Source: Acanthococcus lagerstroemiae (lineage: Eukaryota; Arthropoda; Insecta; Hemiptera; Eriococcidae). Taken from it: a DNA stretch of 64,000 nt. A program made the position numbers and the translations under genes. Below, in pieces: positions 33,982-45,899 of this stretch. Position 1 is the first letter of the stretch. Every line of letters begins with the position of its first letter. The notes beneath the pieces were generated by a model that was given only the letters and a program-made list of their open reading frames with translations, did no database searches and was not told the origin of the DNA. The stretch spans positions 69,017,814-69,081,813 of the forward strand of contig CM063107.1 of assembly GCA_031841125.1 (NCBI GenBank), given 5' to 3'.

Positions 33982-35594
33982 TCGAGAGGAATATAACAAC
34001 GGCTCAAATACGCCGGATCCGGCACAAACAGAAACTCAAAGACGAAACGATACCGGACCTCAGCAGAAAACCATTACAATACATATACGAAGCAAAACTG
34101 ACTGCGGACATTACCTTCACGACGTTAATTACCACTAAAAATGCCACCGCTTACCAAGATCCGTGATTTCGAAATTCGGTTGTGTGAAATTTGAAAAACA
34201 TACCACGCCACTAACCGGCACACGGACACCCCAGGAACATGTACCAAACCGTAAATGCTGGTCTGGAGCATAAAAAGGGTAAGATCGGCGACGTACCCGC
34301 GTGAAATTCTACCAAATTTCTAAAATACTCGCACACGAAAACGTCACGTATTCCAGGTTCCTCGGCGGGTTCCTTCTCCCATCGCATCCAACATCGGTTG
34401 GGCCAGGCACACAAGGAGGATCGAAAAATATATTTATCTATTGTTACGAAACAGGTAGACCGGGAAGATAAAATAACGGCGACTTCGATTCAAAATTTTA
34501 CATCGAATCTTCCAACCAAACCTAGAAGATATTACCTGCAATCTTTACAGGGCACAGCAGAAGACCCTATCTTCCAAAAATACAATATATAGGTCACACT
34601 TAAAAGAAGATAGCTCTTAGAGGGAAAAAACCTATACAAGCGTTAAAAAAAAATAAGAGAAAAAAAGGACAATGTAATCGTAGACAGACGAAAACATACA
34701 CCAGTAATACTCCCTAAGTGAAATCACACCTGAGAAAAAAAGCACATTTACCTGTTTTCCTTCGTTGTTGTACACCCAAGGGTAGACATACAATATATCT
34801 ACCTGCTGGTTTGAAAGGAATAATTCGACAAATGGATCCAAATTTTCCCCTTCGCAGACGAGGACAACGTGTTTCCAAGAATGGGAAAATTAATTTTTCC
34901 TTGGACGATCAATGGCACATTCACTCGCTCTCCCCTTACTGAAGCTACTACGAATAGCACTCGACCTTGAAGCTTTACGATTGCAAGAGCTCGTGTAATT
35001 CGATACAGTTTGTATTTTTTCAACCAAACCAATAAAAAACTTTAGGGGAAAAAAACACGAACTCAAGGCGATATACCTGCAAATTTAATCGCATTTCTGG
35101 AACCTCCCTAAGGATTCAACGCCGATCCATTTTTCGAATTATTCAGCAGTCTGACCATGTAAGATGGAGCAGCATACAAAAAAGTGCAGGGCAGTTAAAA
35201 ATTGGTTCAATCCGGACCAATGATGATGAACTTTACAGCTGTTAAAGGAGGGGGGAGGGGGGTCGTCTCAAAGAGCTAACTCGAGATAACCGGAAGCTAA
35301 AACAATTAGTCCGCCTGCCGCATTTCTTTGGTAAATTTCCTCATACGTCACAACAGATCTACCAAAACATCACATTCAAAACCGAACTAACATCACAGCC
35401 GATAACACGAAGCCAAAATCTATGAACTAAATTTTATCTATCCTACCACGTGAATGGGTAACATAGGGTTTTCAAATTGGGGGAAAAAAGTGGTCGAGAC
35501 CGCAGTTGCTTTTATTTTGTACTGTAAAACAGATTTCATTATTTCGAATAAACTTTGGAGAAAACTTTTTCTGAACGCTCCGAGAAGAAATGGA
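33982..35594. other. No gene recognised
   Basis: 33982-34140 is probably LINE 3' untranslated sequence. The minus ORF at 34211-34414 is rich in Trp, Cys and Arg without a domain. The rest is AT-rich with a G run at 35249-35264. Confidence 0.3.
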
Positions 35595-35945
35595 AACTTT
35601 GAACCAGCTGTATGAGGAAGGAAAATTTCATGAGAAACTATCAATTCAGAGTTCCAAATCAGTGAAGTCCATGTCAGCCATTATCATCATTCATTACCGT
35701 TATCAATCGGAGGCAACAAACTTCGACTAAATGAATAACTGTATTTTGTAACCCGCCTCGTGTGGTCGATCATCATCTCTGGTAATTACGTCAAACTGAA
35801 TACATTACGTTTGTGGAATAGAATCAAACTCACCTGAAACACAGAAAAACACGAAAAATGTTAAAACCATCTCAAAATACAAAGCAAGAGATATAACGAA
35901 ATACAAGATAACACGAATGCCGCTTTTGTATCAGTCGTCGGTGAA
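35595..35945 (-). other. Duplicated splice-like block, copy B
   Basis: Paralogous to 12045-12397. On the minus strand: gtattttgag, ATG (35868-35870), then GTTTTAACATTTTTCGTG and TTTTTCTGTGTTTCAG, then GTGAGT near 35832. The ATG frame gives MVLTFFVFFCVS. The ATG-to-donor distance is 37 nt here and 35 nt in copy A, so the exon phase would differ between copies. That weakens a simple conserved-exon model and is neutral for the splice-site model. Sequence both before and after the junction is conserved. Confidence 0.45.
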
Positions 35946-36180
35946 TCATCGATGAAGCAAACATTGAATTTAAGAATCCAATTGCGTACATGGGGGAGGG
36001 GGGATACAGCCTTCGCAGAGCTAGGATACAAAGTAAAATTTTCGAGTTTGGCTTCATGTTTCTATCATCAAATTAAAATTTGGACAACATCTTGTCCAAC
36101 TGCCATCACTTCACATATAAAATCATACGGATACCTCTCTCCAGCAGAACTTCCCATTTACACTGCTATAGCATTTTACA
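35946..36180. other. No gene recognised
   Basis: Short unique spacer between the duplicated block and the next MITE. Confidence 0.3.
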
Positions 36181-36494
36181 CAGGGACGTATCGATAGGTG
36201 GGAGGAAGGGCAACTTACCTCCCATATAGGAAATTTTCACTCAGCAGTTGGGAAAATTTACCATTTCGGTCAGACTAGTTGAGAAAATCCAACAAGTTGA
36301 AAGGTTTTTTTGGTTTTTTTCCTTGCTTTGATACTTGGGAATTGAGTTGAGAAGTTGAGAAAACCCAACAAAGTCAAAAGGTTTTTCTTCTTTTGCATTG
36401 ATACTTGGGAATTTTGAGTTGAGTGAGTTGGAACTTCCACAATTTCTACCTCCCAACCCCCAACCCCCAGGAAAAACTCTTCGGTACGTCCCTA
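36181..36494. mobile_element. hAT MITE with perfect 8-bp target duplication
   Basis: Tips cagggacgtatcgatagg and cggtacgtcccta are inverted and flanked by attttaca on both sides (36173-36180 and 36495-36502), a perfect match. The interior carries two copies of a cttttgcattgatacttggg-like module (36333 and 36394 regions) and GT/TTG-rich text. No coding. A truncated relative lies at 17284. Confidence 0.9.
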
Positions 36495-36502
36495 ATTTTA
36501 CA

Positions 36503-36839
36503 CTCAAACTGGAAGTTTACTGGTAGAAAAGAAATTATCAAATTAATTTTCTTGAAGTCTAGGTGTCAAGAAGTCTCATAATTCGAAAACTAATTAGTGA
36601 TCCATGCTCACTGAATGACTGTTGTTGAGCTGACACAAAAGCTGTCTATACAATCAGCTATACTCACCAAGGAGTGCAAGTAACTGAATAGCTTCAAGTA
36701 CACATTAGCTTGTCAAGTTTTTGGCCAAAACTACGCACATGTTCAAGCATGAGCTTATCTTTTATCTTTAATGATACTATAGTAACTAATTGAATGAAAT
36801 TATTTGTAAGGTAGCCGCGAGCCGATTAATTGTAATCGG
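36503..36839. other. No gene recognised
   Basis: AT-rich unique spacer. Confidence 0.3.
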
Positions 36840-38230
36840 AATCCGCTGGTTATTTTAAGCCTGACGAGTCTTCTACGTGGTTGAAAAAGTTCTGAAAAAG
36901 TCTGTAACATACCTAGAAATTCTTTGAGACCCTCAATACACATGTCGAGTCGTCCGAATCCGTCACTCTTTCCACCTGAATAGATTCGAAGAAAGAAAGA
37001 ATTCTGTAGATCGAGGTCAGTTCTATAGAAAATCTCCAAAAATTTTGAAGCCTGTCCGAATGAGTTGAGAAAGTCCAAGTCCTTAAAAGCGTCTCAGCGG
37101 GCCTTACATATGTTTCGAAGTCTTAGTAAGGAAGTCTTGAAGAATCGCAGGGAGTCCTGAACAAAACGTAAACGAGTCTGCACAAGTTCTAAAGGAATAG
37201 TCGCTGACGATTCTAAAAACTTTGGATTATCTTGAATCTTAGATAGGTTCAGGAAGTCTTAAAACGTCTAAAGATGCCTGGCAGTCTTACTTGCAAGGTC
37301 ATACGTAACTCTGGAAGAGCCTTTCAACGATTTTAAATCAATCTGGAAGAGTCTTGAACAGTATTTGTCATTTCACATGTAAAGGGTTCATTCGTTCGAA
37401 ATACAGTCAATTTTCCGTTATAAAATCAAAATCAACGAATCTTGAATATCAATCTAATAAAAAGTAGCATATATCTCTTTCATCGGAAAATTAATTTCCA
37501 TAGTCAAGATCGATATCATGAAGCTGGAGTACAAAAATCCCAAATCTCGGTTTTCTTTTCTTCCGAGTCGGTTTTCCAGAGTGACCACTTGAACACAATT
37601 AATTGCTTCATTAAATTCGAAAAACGACCAGAATTGGAGACCATTTGTAATATTTTCCTTCTTTTTTGTGTTGTTCTCTTTATACACTACTCGTCATATT
37701 TTTAACCCTCCCCAAACCGACCAGCTAAAGCTACGCTGCAAGTTTTTACTGCAATTGTCCGGAAAATTGATTTTCAATTTTATTCGCACGGTACAGCGGA
37801 AGGCGGAAGTACAGGGTATCTATTAGATTTGGGGGAAAAAATATCATGACTTTTCATGACTATCTTGGGGAATATAAAGAGGAAGGGGGAAACAAATTCG
37901 GCGCTCCGCACCTCACCGGAGGCTCAATACAGAGCGCGCTAAACTTCCATAATAAATATTCACTCAATATTTTTTTTCACATTAAATGAATAAAACTGAA
38001 TTTTTTTAGTAATGGAAATATTGTGAACTATGACATGATGAAATATCACGACTTATCATGACTTTTATGACAATTTTTTTGAATCATGACTTTTCAGGTC
38101 AGTAGACACCCTGAAGGGCAAAATAAAGGAAAAATATAATTTTCTTCATAATCAACAGAATTTCAAGAAAAAACTTCCCCACAAATGACTTACATAACAA
38201 TTTTAGGTTAAACTCAGCAGACATTACTGG
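36840..38230. repeat. AGTCT-family dispersed repeat, copy 2
   Basis: 36855-37365 is AGTCT-rich and aligns in order with 46838-47270 (gacgagtcttctacgtggtt against gatgagtcttctatgtagtt; cgtccgaatccgtcactctt against cgtccgaattcatctctctt). 37600-37810 and 38114-38225 then match 47340-47660 (gagaccatttg, ggaaaattga, ttttcttcataatcaacag). The TIR element 37812-38113 interrupts it. On the minus strand, 36800-37078 encodes FGRLDMC, shared with copy 3, but no family is recognised. Confidence 0.75.
37812..38113. mobile_element. CAGGGTGTCTAC MITE, deletion derivative
   Basis: Tips cagggtatctatt and cagtagacaccctg are inverted. The left ~110 bp matches 29640-29755 and the right ~190 bp matches 32205-32430, joined at cggaggctcaatacag. 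The uninterrupted relative at 47540 (gcggaagtacaaaatgaagg) gives an empty site: here gcggaagta is followed by the element and then by aagggcaaaataaagg. The duplicated target is about 5-6 bp and imperfect. Confidence 0.85.
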
Positions 38231-38369
38231 TACACCAATATGCAACTTTCCAATTGAATGCGTCATTTCGAAAAGGGATCATGTATAACGATCAAATTTT
38301 ACAAGTCAGTCCGTTCGAAAATGGAACAACTCAGCGAGGTGATCTCCTTAGGCAAGTCAGGAACTGATA

Positions 38370-38799
38370 CAGGGTGGTCACTTTTCTTCAATCATGAATT
38401 TTCCTGATTTGTTCAGATCCACTTCTCAATTTTTTCTCAACGAGTAAGCCTACTGGTTAGAAGTTCATGAGTGTTGTCACTCAATTTTTTTTTTCAATTT
38501 CTAGTACTATAATTTTCTACTAATAGGCAGTTGACAAAAATATTATACAGAACTAAACATAGATACTAACCATCAGGAAATCAAATTATTTTCATTCAGT
38601 TTTTTATAGGTAACAATCGAACAAAAAAAAATTCAATAATTGACTCGAAAAATATTCGGCGTACAATTAGTACGTCATTCAAATTGCAAAGAAAATAGAA
38701 CCATAATACTTATAAATCTCGCAATTTTATCAAGAATTTATTTTTTGAAAGTTCCCTGACTTTCCCTGATTTTCAGTTTTTCAGGAAAGTGGCCACCCA
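38370..38799. mobile_element. CAGGGTGGCCAC-type TIR element
   Basis: Left tip cagggtggtcacttttc and right tip gaaagtggccaccca are inverted. Subterminal text repeats ttcctgattt / ccctgactttccctgatttt. Flanks actgata and agtgata are similar, as a degraded target duplication would be. No ORF. Relatives are at 13453 and 56283. Confidence 0.75.
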
Positions 38800-38860
38800 G
38801 TGATAAAGGAATAGAGTGGTTAATCCGTTCTCACGCGGAATCGATGGAAGGACTTATTAT

Positions 38861-39378
38861 TAGGGCTGCCAAAAGTATGCGTTGGCATATTTTTCCTCTG
38901 AGAATCAAATCAAGCATTTTGAAGATACCTTAGCAAAACATGAGATTTTGAGGGAAATAAGCCCTTTTAAAATTGCATATTCGGTGTTTAAGAAGCATAT
39001 TTTATCAAATTTTCAAAATTTTTCATTTTTGGATATATTTTTGAACATCTACTATACTATATCGTTGAGTGTATTTTTTTTCTCAATTACTTTACTGCAC
39101 TGGTATGTGGTAAATGTTGGAGAAGATGAAAGTTGTCGGTTGTGACAACACTGTTTGCTAAAATTCTTGGCACACTAGCACGGGAAACTTGTTGGAACAA
39201 TGTTGCCATTATTTTCTGCTAATTTTTCCCTTTAAAATGATACCCATATTACAGCAGTATATTTTGGAATATTTCAACTTTTCAGGGTATATTTTTGGCA
39301 TACTCGTACTTAGCAACAAAAAAAGCATTAAATATGCGCATAATTCACCTATTTTTAAGCATATTCCTGGCAGCCCCA
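38861..39378. mobile_element. hAT-like element with 8-bp target duplication
   Basis: Tips tagggctgccaaaagtatgc and tattcctggcagcccca are inverted; flanks are cttattat and cttatcat (7 of 8). Subterminal repeats of catatt and tatgcgcat (the latter palindromic) may be transposase-binding sites. The ORF at 38882-39145 (87 codons) has no recognised domain. A partial relative begins at 63354. Confidence 0.8.
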
Positions 39379-40229
39379 CTTATCATGTAAACACTGGAAT
39401 AACGAAACATATGAATTTGAGAAAACATCATAGATGATCGCCTTATAAAATAACTCATTCAATTTCTATTTTATGATCACTTAAACACAACAGAACTGCC
39501 GCATGGAGTAATGGCTGCCTTTTACCATTACCCAGAACCATGTTTTAAGATTGTTATCACTAACAGCTGGAACACCTCTACTCGTCAACCCCCCTCCCTT
39601 CGCTCTATAAAACAAAACACACGCACGAGGGAAGCCTGATTTACCATTTCATGTACTACAAAACAAAAACGGTTACACGTGAAAATCCTCAAACTTTTCA
39701 ATTTAAGCTACCTAAAGCGTTAGCTGGAAGCGAAAAATAGAATTTTCAAGTTGAAAGCTTTAGCTTTATCAAGACTTCCTTAAGCGGAAAGATGTAGTGT
39801 CAGCTCTGTTTTTCAAGGTTGTAAGTTTCAGGGGGAAGTTTTAGCGTCACTGAAAAGCTAGCACCCCCCGTTCCAGGCACTCCAGCGAGCTGCGAATTTA
39901 TCTCGCTGGGTTGTAGGGTGCAAAATGAAAACGAAACCAGAAACACGCGCACACATCAATCCAGGAAATAATTTCGGTAACATTGAGGCAACAACAACAC
40001 ATTTAAACAAGATTATTTATTCGGTACAAGCGGTACACGCTTAAATACCTTGAAAAGGGCACACGGCGTGCTCGACGTATTTGACATTGAAATTATTAGC
40101 AAAAAAAAAAACATTTATGATAGAAGCTGGTGCTGCTTTAACGGGCTTCCTTAATGAAGGCGTAAAATAATCGTGGTAGTCTCGATAACAAACATTTGCC
40201 AAAAAATTTCTGCACATCGTGCTTTTCAA
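39379..40229. other. No gene recognised
   Basis: Unique, AT-rich at first. No supportable features. Confidence 0.3.
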
Positions 40230-41230
40230 GTTCTGTGCAACAACCGCGTTCGCCAGTGTAGAGCTGGGTGCTCGCCAGTCAGGGGAGGAGAGAGAGGGCT
40301 AGAGTAGGCAGCTCGGCACGCAGCCTTGAACTTCTCTATCCCGAGAGTGAAGCGCTGTAAAAGCGACGATGTTTTTCTCGAAAATTTCCTTCCCTACTCG
40401 CGGCAGCAACGCTGGAGACGCGCTTTTCATTTACACGCCGACGTCGTCGTACATCTACGCGGATGCGGCGTGGAAAAAAAAAGATCGAAGACGAAGTTGG
40501 CTGCCGGTGAAAATATGTACGGCCAGAGAGAAAAAAAAAATGACATAAAACTGGTCTGCATCCGCTGCTCATTCCCTCGCTGTTTCATTACCATCCACAC
40601 TGGTTCGGAGAGCTCGACTGAGTTTACAGCACACACACACACACACGAACCCAGAGGCTGCGTACTTGAGTGTCAGATCCGTCTGGAGGTCTAAACACCC
40701 AAGGTCCTTTCTCTCTTTTTTTTTTCTTTTCTTCTGAAATGCCCGTCTTTTCCCTTCACATACCCTTCGATTCTTCCTTTTTCTCGACGTTAGTGTTCTT
40801 CGTACCCCTGTTGCCGGCGAAGTTATTCAGAAATACCAATACGAAACCTTGAAACGGTCGATTTGTCGATTCGTATATGCCGACGTACAGGTTGCACCGC
40901 GGTTTAATTTTTTTTTCTCAATTCGCTTCAATAAAATTCAGCTAATTATAATTTGCAGTCTAGTGCGGCGATTACACGTGTTTCGAGTGGCGGATGCGAA
41001 AAGTTCGCCCAAAATGTCTGCTCAACCTCTCGAGCCATCCCGGATCCCTCATTCGCGATTTCGAGAGACGATATCTTGGCAAACATTATGCATCAGCAGC
41101 GAACCAGCAACCGATGCGGTGTTGTGAAATCCGCAGAAAATTCACCGACGTCGATGTGTTCCATTTTTACGTTCCACTTTCTTTCACCTACAATTAAATT
41201 TGTTTTCACCCGGTACGATGTTATCTGACC
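40230..41230 (+). other. CpG-rich block with exon-like segment
   Basis: CpG-rich, no repeat seen, with an initiator-like gccagtcagg at 40274. A plausible 3' splice site lies at 40959: gctaat as branch point (40941), then tataatttgcag. From there a frame stays open to 41228 and includes DPSFAISRDDILANIMHQQR, which is protein-like but not recognised. A competing ATG at 41013 (aaaatgtctgc) gives a different short frame. No convincing downstream donor. This is the best single candidate for a real exon on the plus strand. Confidence 0.3.
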
Positions 41231-42090
41231 TCTCATTTCCAGTTTCGAAGTAATGTTTCCTCGATTTGATTTGACTCGACTTCTTTAACCTTACGAAGTA
41301 GCCCAGGTATATTAGATCTACTTCAAATACTCCATCTAAAAACATTCGTACGATGATGAATTTGGCTGAGGTATTTACCAAATTTCACTCATCTCAGTGC
41401 TTGTAACCGTTGCTTACGTCACGATCATGGAGAAACTGCTCGCTTTCCCAGTTTTTTGATAGCTCTGTTTTCATCAACCATACACAGAAAATGCTCAAGA
41501 GGGCGATATTAGAGAACGTTCAGTTCTAAACGAGACAAGTAATCAAAACTTTTCCACCAACTGTCATCATAATGTCATAAACGGAGGTGGGGTGGAAGAA
41601 ACTCTAAAATGACAACGACAATGACTCTGCACACTACTAAAGAGCGAACCAGACGGTGAACTTTGTAACTGGAAATTGGGGAATTTCTTCAGTGCCAGGA
41701 TGTTCAACGAAGAGTAACCCCACGGACGAACGGTGACTCAGTAGAGACAGATAATTACTTTTTATAATACATAAATAAATAAAAATAAATAATTACCCTC
41801 CAAGTCATGGATGATTATCTTGTTGATACTCACTGACATCTGCGCACAGTATATTTTCGTACAGCACAATGTCTATTTCTTATATGCACGAATACCAATA
41901 AGCATCAAAGAAAATATCCGAAGCCGACCTCACATCTACTTATCAACAAACCAACTCCTCATCTGAATATTTCATCACCTTTCCTCGTTCCCGCCACATT
42001 CTCCGCAGGAGTACACTATCGTTCAAGAAAAAAGACCTAAATATAGACTGATTTTAGGCCTCTTTTCTCGAGACATTTTCCCATTTGACT
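41231..42090. other. No gene recognised
   Basis: AT-rich, with a taaa-rich low-complexity tract at 41766-41800. Nothing further. Confidence 0.3.
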
Positions 42091-43400
42091 TATGCCTGTT
42101 CTGCCGGGAGGGGGGGGGGGGGGTCGATATCGGATCCATGAAGGTAACCTCACCATTTTGTACTTCGGAGCAAATTTGTGCGCGCTGACTGATTCTGAGT
42201 TGTTCAATTCTTCAGGCATACCGATATTTACCGTCGCCATTTTCAACTTTCAAAAACTATTTGTTCACGCTGATTCGTACTAAGGTTTTCTCGTATTCGA
42301 TAATTTCTATGTTAATTCTGTCCCCTTGCTTTCCTTAGATATAATAATTAATAATAATTTTATTGATAGCTCTCCTACAGCTTGCGCCAATTACAGGATG
42401 AGCTCTTGTATTACAAATAGATAATTATATAATTTTATAAAATTAGAATTTTAGAAAATAATAATATTATAATAATAGTACGTACAATAACAATAATTCC
42501 AATTCTTATTATACTAATATAAGATACTTCACACATTCTTCCAATTCTAGCCCCCTCCACCCACATCATGTTCCATTTAGACCCATCCATACACCCATTC
42601 ATACATCCAATTACATACACATTCCTGCCGAATTCAAATCCCACCATTATAGCTTTTAGAAAATGAGATATCCTGAAATAATGCAATATTCAGTTTCTCC
42701 ACCAATCCCACGCCATTCTTCCGGATACCGACACCCCTCCATTTTAGATTTCTGAAGATAATTTACTTGTGCGGATTGATTCTGAGTGGTTTAAGATTCT
42801 ATGATTGCGTCGTGTTCAGTTTTACTCTCGAAACAAAACTTACTGAAAGCTACAGACCCCCCCCCTCCCATTTCCTAGCTATGTCATTTTGAGTGAGGCA
42901 AATTTGCTTGTGTTGAACTGTTTCAGATGGTGTTGTATTCGGACTGGTCCCCATCTTTCTGGAGATACCAATACCCCTCCCCTCTCTTTCAAAAATCTTA
43001 GCCTCGTGTTTGTATTTTTCAAAAAATTTAGTTCATCCGAAGTTACTGGGGATTATGCTCGTTATAAACATGCCATTAACAAGTTATGCTATGAACATTC
43101 AAAATGTTGGAGTTCGTGTTTACACCGAATTTGTTTAAAGCATTTTTGATAGCTATTAGCAATGTTTTGGAAAAACGGATTTGAATCCGATTCCATATGT
43201 TATGAACAAAGTATTTTACACCGAAGGATGTTAGTTAACATGTTTTGTTACGCTTTGCTTAGAACAGCTTTTGCTATTGATAACAAATAACAACAACATT
43301 TGGTGTAAATCCACCATCACTCTTCCGGATAGCAGTACTCCTCCCATTGACTAAGAATCCTGATTCCGCTATTTTGGATCGACGAAATTGAATACTGTAC
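42091..43400. repeat. Diverged repeats with ACCCCTCC motif
   Basis: Three related segments start cttccggataccgacacccc (42719), tttctggagataccaatacc (42956) and cttccggatagcagtactcc (43323), each followed by ctcc-rich text and spaced about 240 and 365 bp. A 14-G run at 42109-42122 precedes them, followed by a further candidate (gtcgatatcggatcc) in inverse sense. 42330-42510 is extremely AT-rich. Probably a degraded dispersed repeat; the edges are uncertain. Confidence 0.35.
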
Positions 43401-45510
43401 AATTTTAATACAATTTCAAGCAATGCCAAGCTAGCCAACTTGATTCAGGGAGTCCCCTCCACGCTCCTGCCTGTGGGAGATGAAGCAGACGTCGAAAATT
43501 TCATGAAATACGATATCACTACCAAGGTTTTAGAAGTCTCTGAATTCGATCATAACATTATTCACAATTACAAATACAAAACTGAAAAGTGACGTAATTT
43601 ATCCCGGATGGCGTCTGAGCACGGAGACCCTCAGCACATTCATGAGTGATCGCATTAATTTCTTCCACATTGGTCAAATCTGCCAGGACTGTAGAAATTA
43701 CTAACAAAGTTACAGGACCACCAGAAGGGCGCAAATGGGGATACTGCCTCCTTAGCAGGTCATTGTTACCCCTACCTTCGATAAGCCCACGGCAGGGTGT
43801 AAACGGGTACACGCCTCCATAGCAATTCGGTTTGCCTCCTTGCAAAAATGAAAACCCATTTTTAACTTTGCCCCTGAATTGCCTCTTCAAAAATTGTGTT
43901 CACCCCTCCCCCTGATATGAGAGACTAGTTACGCTCCTACGGAGTTCGAATACCATTTTTATGTCTAACTTCCACGCTACACTGCGGACATCTGTATCGA
44001 ACATACGCTGTTTTTTTCGCACAGCTGTACTTGCGCACATACGTGGGCATACCTGAAAGATCGTCATCAACTATAACGGAAAAATGATATTTTACAAGGT
44101 AATGGTTATTACCTTAACGTAAAACAGTTTAACGCTGACCTTCTCCATAACGCTTACGTCAAACTTTGATAAATACAATAAAGATAGAGATTTTTAGAAT
44201 GTTACGAAGTGTTTACCAGCTTCGGGTTCGGACGTTTCGTAAAAAGCAACAGCCACATAATACACGCTTTTTCCGTACATTAAATATTCATATGCCTCAA
44301 CCAAATCTGTCAGGTTATGTCTACCCATCGAATGTACCTATATATTCTGTGTACACGACACACACACACACACACACAAGTAGAGCAACTGCGATTTGTA
44401 ACGTGATTTGGCAACGAGAAGGCTGAAAATGTACACACGACATGAAAACGTTCGTAGGTATTCTCGAGGAAGGTTGAATCCGAGTGCGGAGGTCAAGGTG
44501 AGGTAAGGTGTTCAGGCGCGAAGCGTAGCACAGTCGAAAATTTTGGTTCGAAAAACGGCGACTTTCGGACTTTTTCTTCCCACTTTTGGAACTCTCTCGT
44601 GAATTAATCAAGGAATGTGGCAAGTGCGCGCTTCTCAATCGGCGTCCTCTTCGGTCGTGTGGATACTTTCACGCGAAAGAATGCGCTCCTCGCCGAGGTT
44701 TGGAAACGAAATAATAGCCGCCGATCGCATTCGAATTACTCGCTTTTTAAGCGAGCAAAACATTTTACGGTCGTACATCTCTCTCGTTACAGTCCAATTA
44801 ATAAAAGGATTCGAAATGGAAAAAATTACGGCCTGGAAGTGAGCGCACACACGTAACATCTAGAGATGTAGACGCCGGCCTAGTTACCACCCTGAAGGCC
44901 ACGGCCTATCATACCGGAACTTCGACTTCTACTGTGATTCAACGGGGGGGGGGGGCGAGGAGATTGATTAATGATGTAGCTGACTCATAATTGGTGAAAA
45001 TCGGATGCTCCACAGTGAAACCATGATACTGGCATGTGAAATTAGTAGACGCACACGATCGATCACTCCACCAGACTCGTCTGGGTTTACAACTGAGAAG
45101 GGGTCAATGTTAAGATTTGGACAGGAGCCAGCCAAATATGATATCAAAGGTTCCGAACAAGAAATAGAGCTCTCTGAATATTTCAACATTTGCACCATCT
45201 CCTTTGGAACAACCCCACAAGTATAAATGGAAGCTCAAAACGAAACTCTTTACGTCATCATACATCAAGCAGGTATTACAGTGCTTCAACGATATTATAA
45301 AGTACTACACGTCAAGGATAGCTTTCGAGTATAAAATATGTAGCTTATTCGCAAGAATGAAGGGATAGTATTTTAGTACATTTCTACAAACAATTCTCAA
45401 TTACAAGTGCTGAGGTTGAGGAAAGTTCAGAACGAAAGGTAAGTCATATTGAAACTTTTACCGCCCCCTCCATTCGCCAGGCAGGAAGATTATAAAGCGG
45501 TTTGGGTAGC
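43401..45510. other. No gene recognised; CpG-richer 44.4-44.9 kb
   Basis: Includes an AC microsatellite at 44358-44379 and a 12-G run at 44944. The CpG-richer block 44400-44870 opens ORFs on both strands (44615-44856 plus, 44321-44638 and 44635-44859 minus), which is a compositional effect. No domain. Confidence 0.3.
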
Positions 45511-45899
45511 AATAGAGCTTTTCATCGGCGGGTTTGTTTACATGATTTCTTATCTCGATGTAGAATTATCATCAATGAGGTATGTGACTTGACACAAGAA
45601 AAGGGCCTCAATGGTAATAGGACACTGAGGCTCTTTTCTGTGTCACATCGTATTATGATTCTTTTAACACATTTTATTACGAATTTTAGATTTTTTAAGT
45701 GGAGCACTGAAAGAAAAATATGAAAATTTGTAATAAAATGTGCCTAAAGAACCACAATGTGATGTGACATAGAAAAGGGCCCTAATATTCCCTTACCATT
45801 GAGGCCATTTTCTTGTAACACCTCATACAGCTCCTAGGTCATAGTTCTACAGCGAGATAAGAAATCATGTAAACAAACTCGACGATGAAAAGTCCTATT
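45511..45899. mobile_element. Palindromic element, short copy
   Basis: Tips aatagagcttttcatcggcg and cgacgatgaaaagtcctatt are inverted with about 50 bp of extended arms (catgatttcttatctcg / cgagataagaaatcatg). About 85-90 percent similar to 27525-28045 over the shared parts, lacking the internal duplicated module of that copy. Confidence 0.85.

Noticed and set aside
34211..34414. Trp/Cys-rich minus-strand ORF
   Set aside because: Unusual composition but no pattern of a known family and no splice context.
43558..43890. 110-codon minus-strand ORF
   Set aside because: No domain, no supporting context, and ends in ordinary AT-rich DNA; probably part of a degraded repeat.
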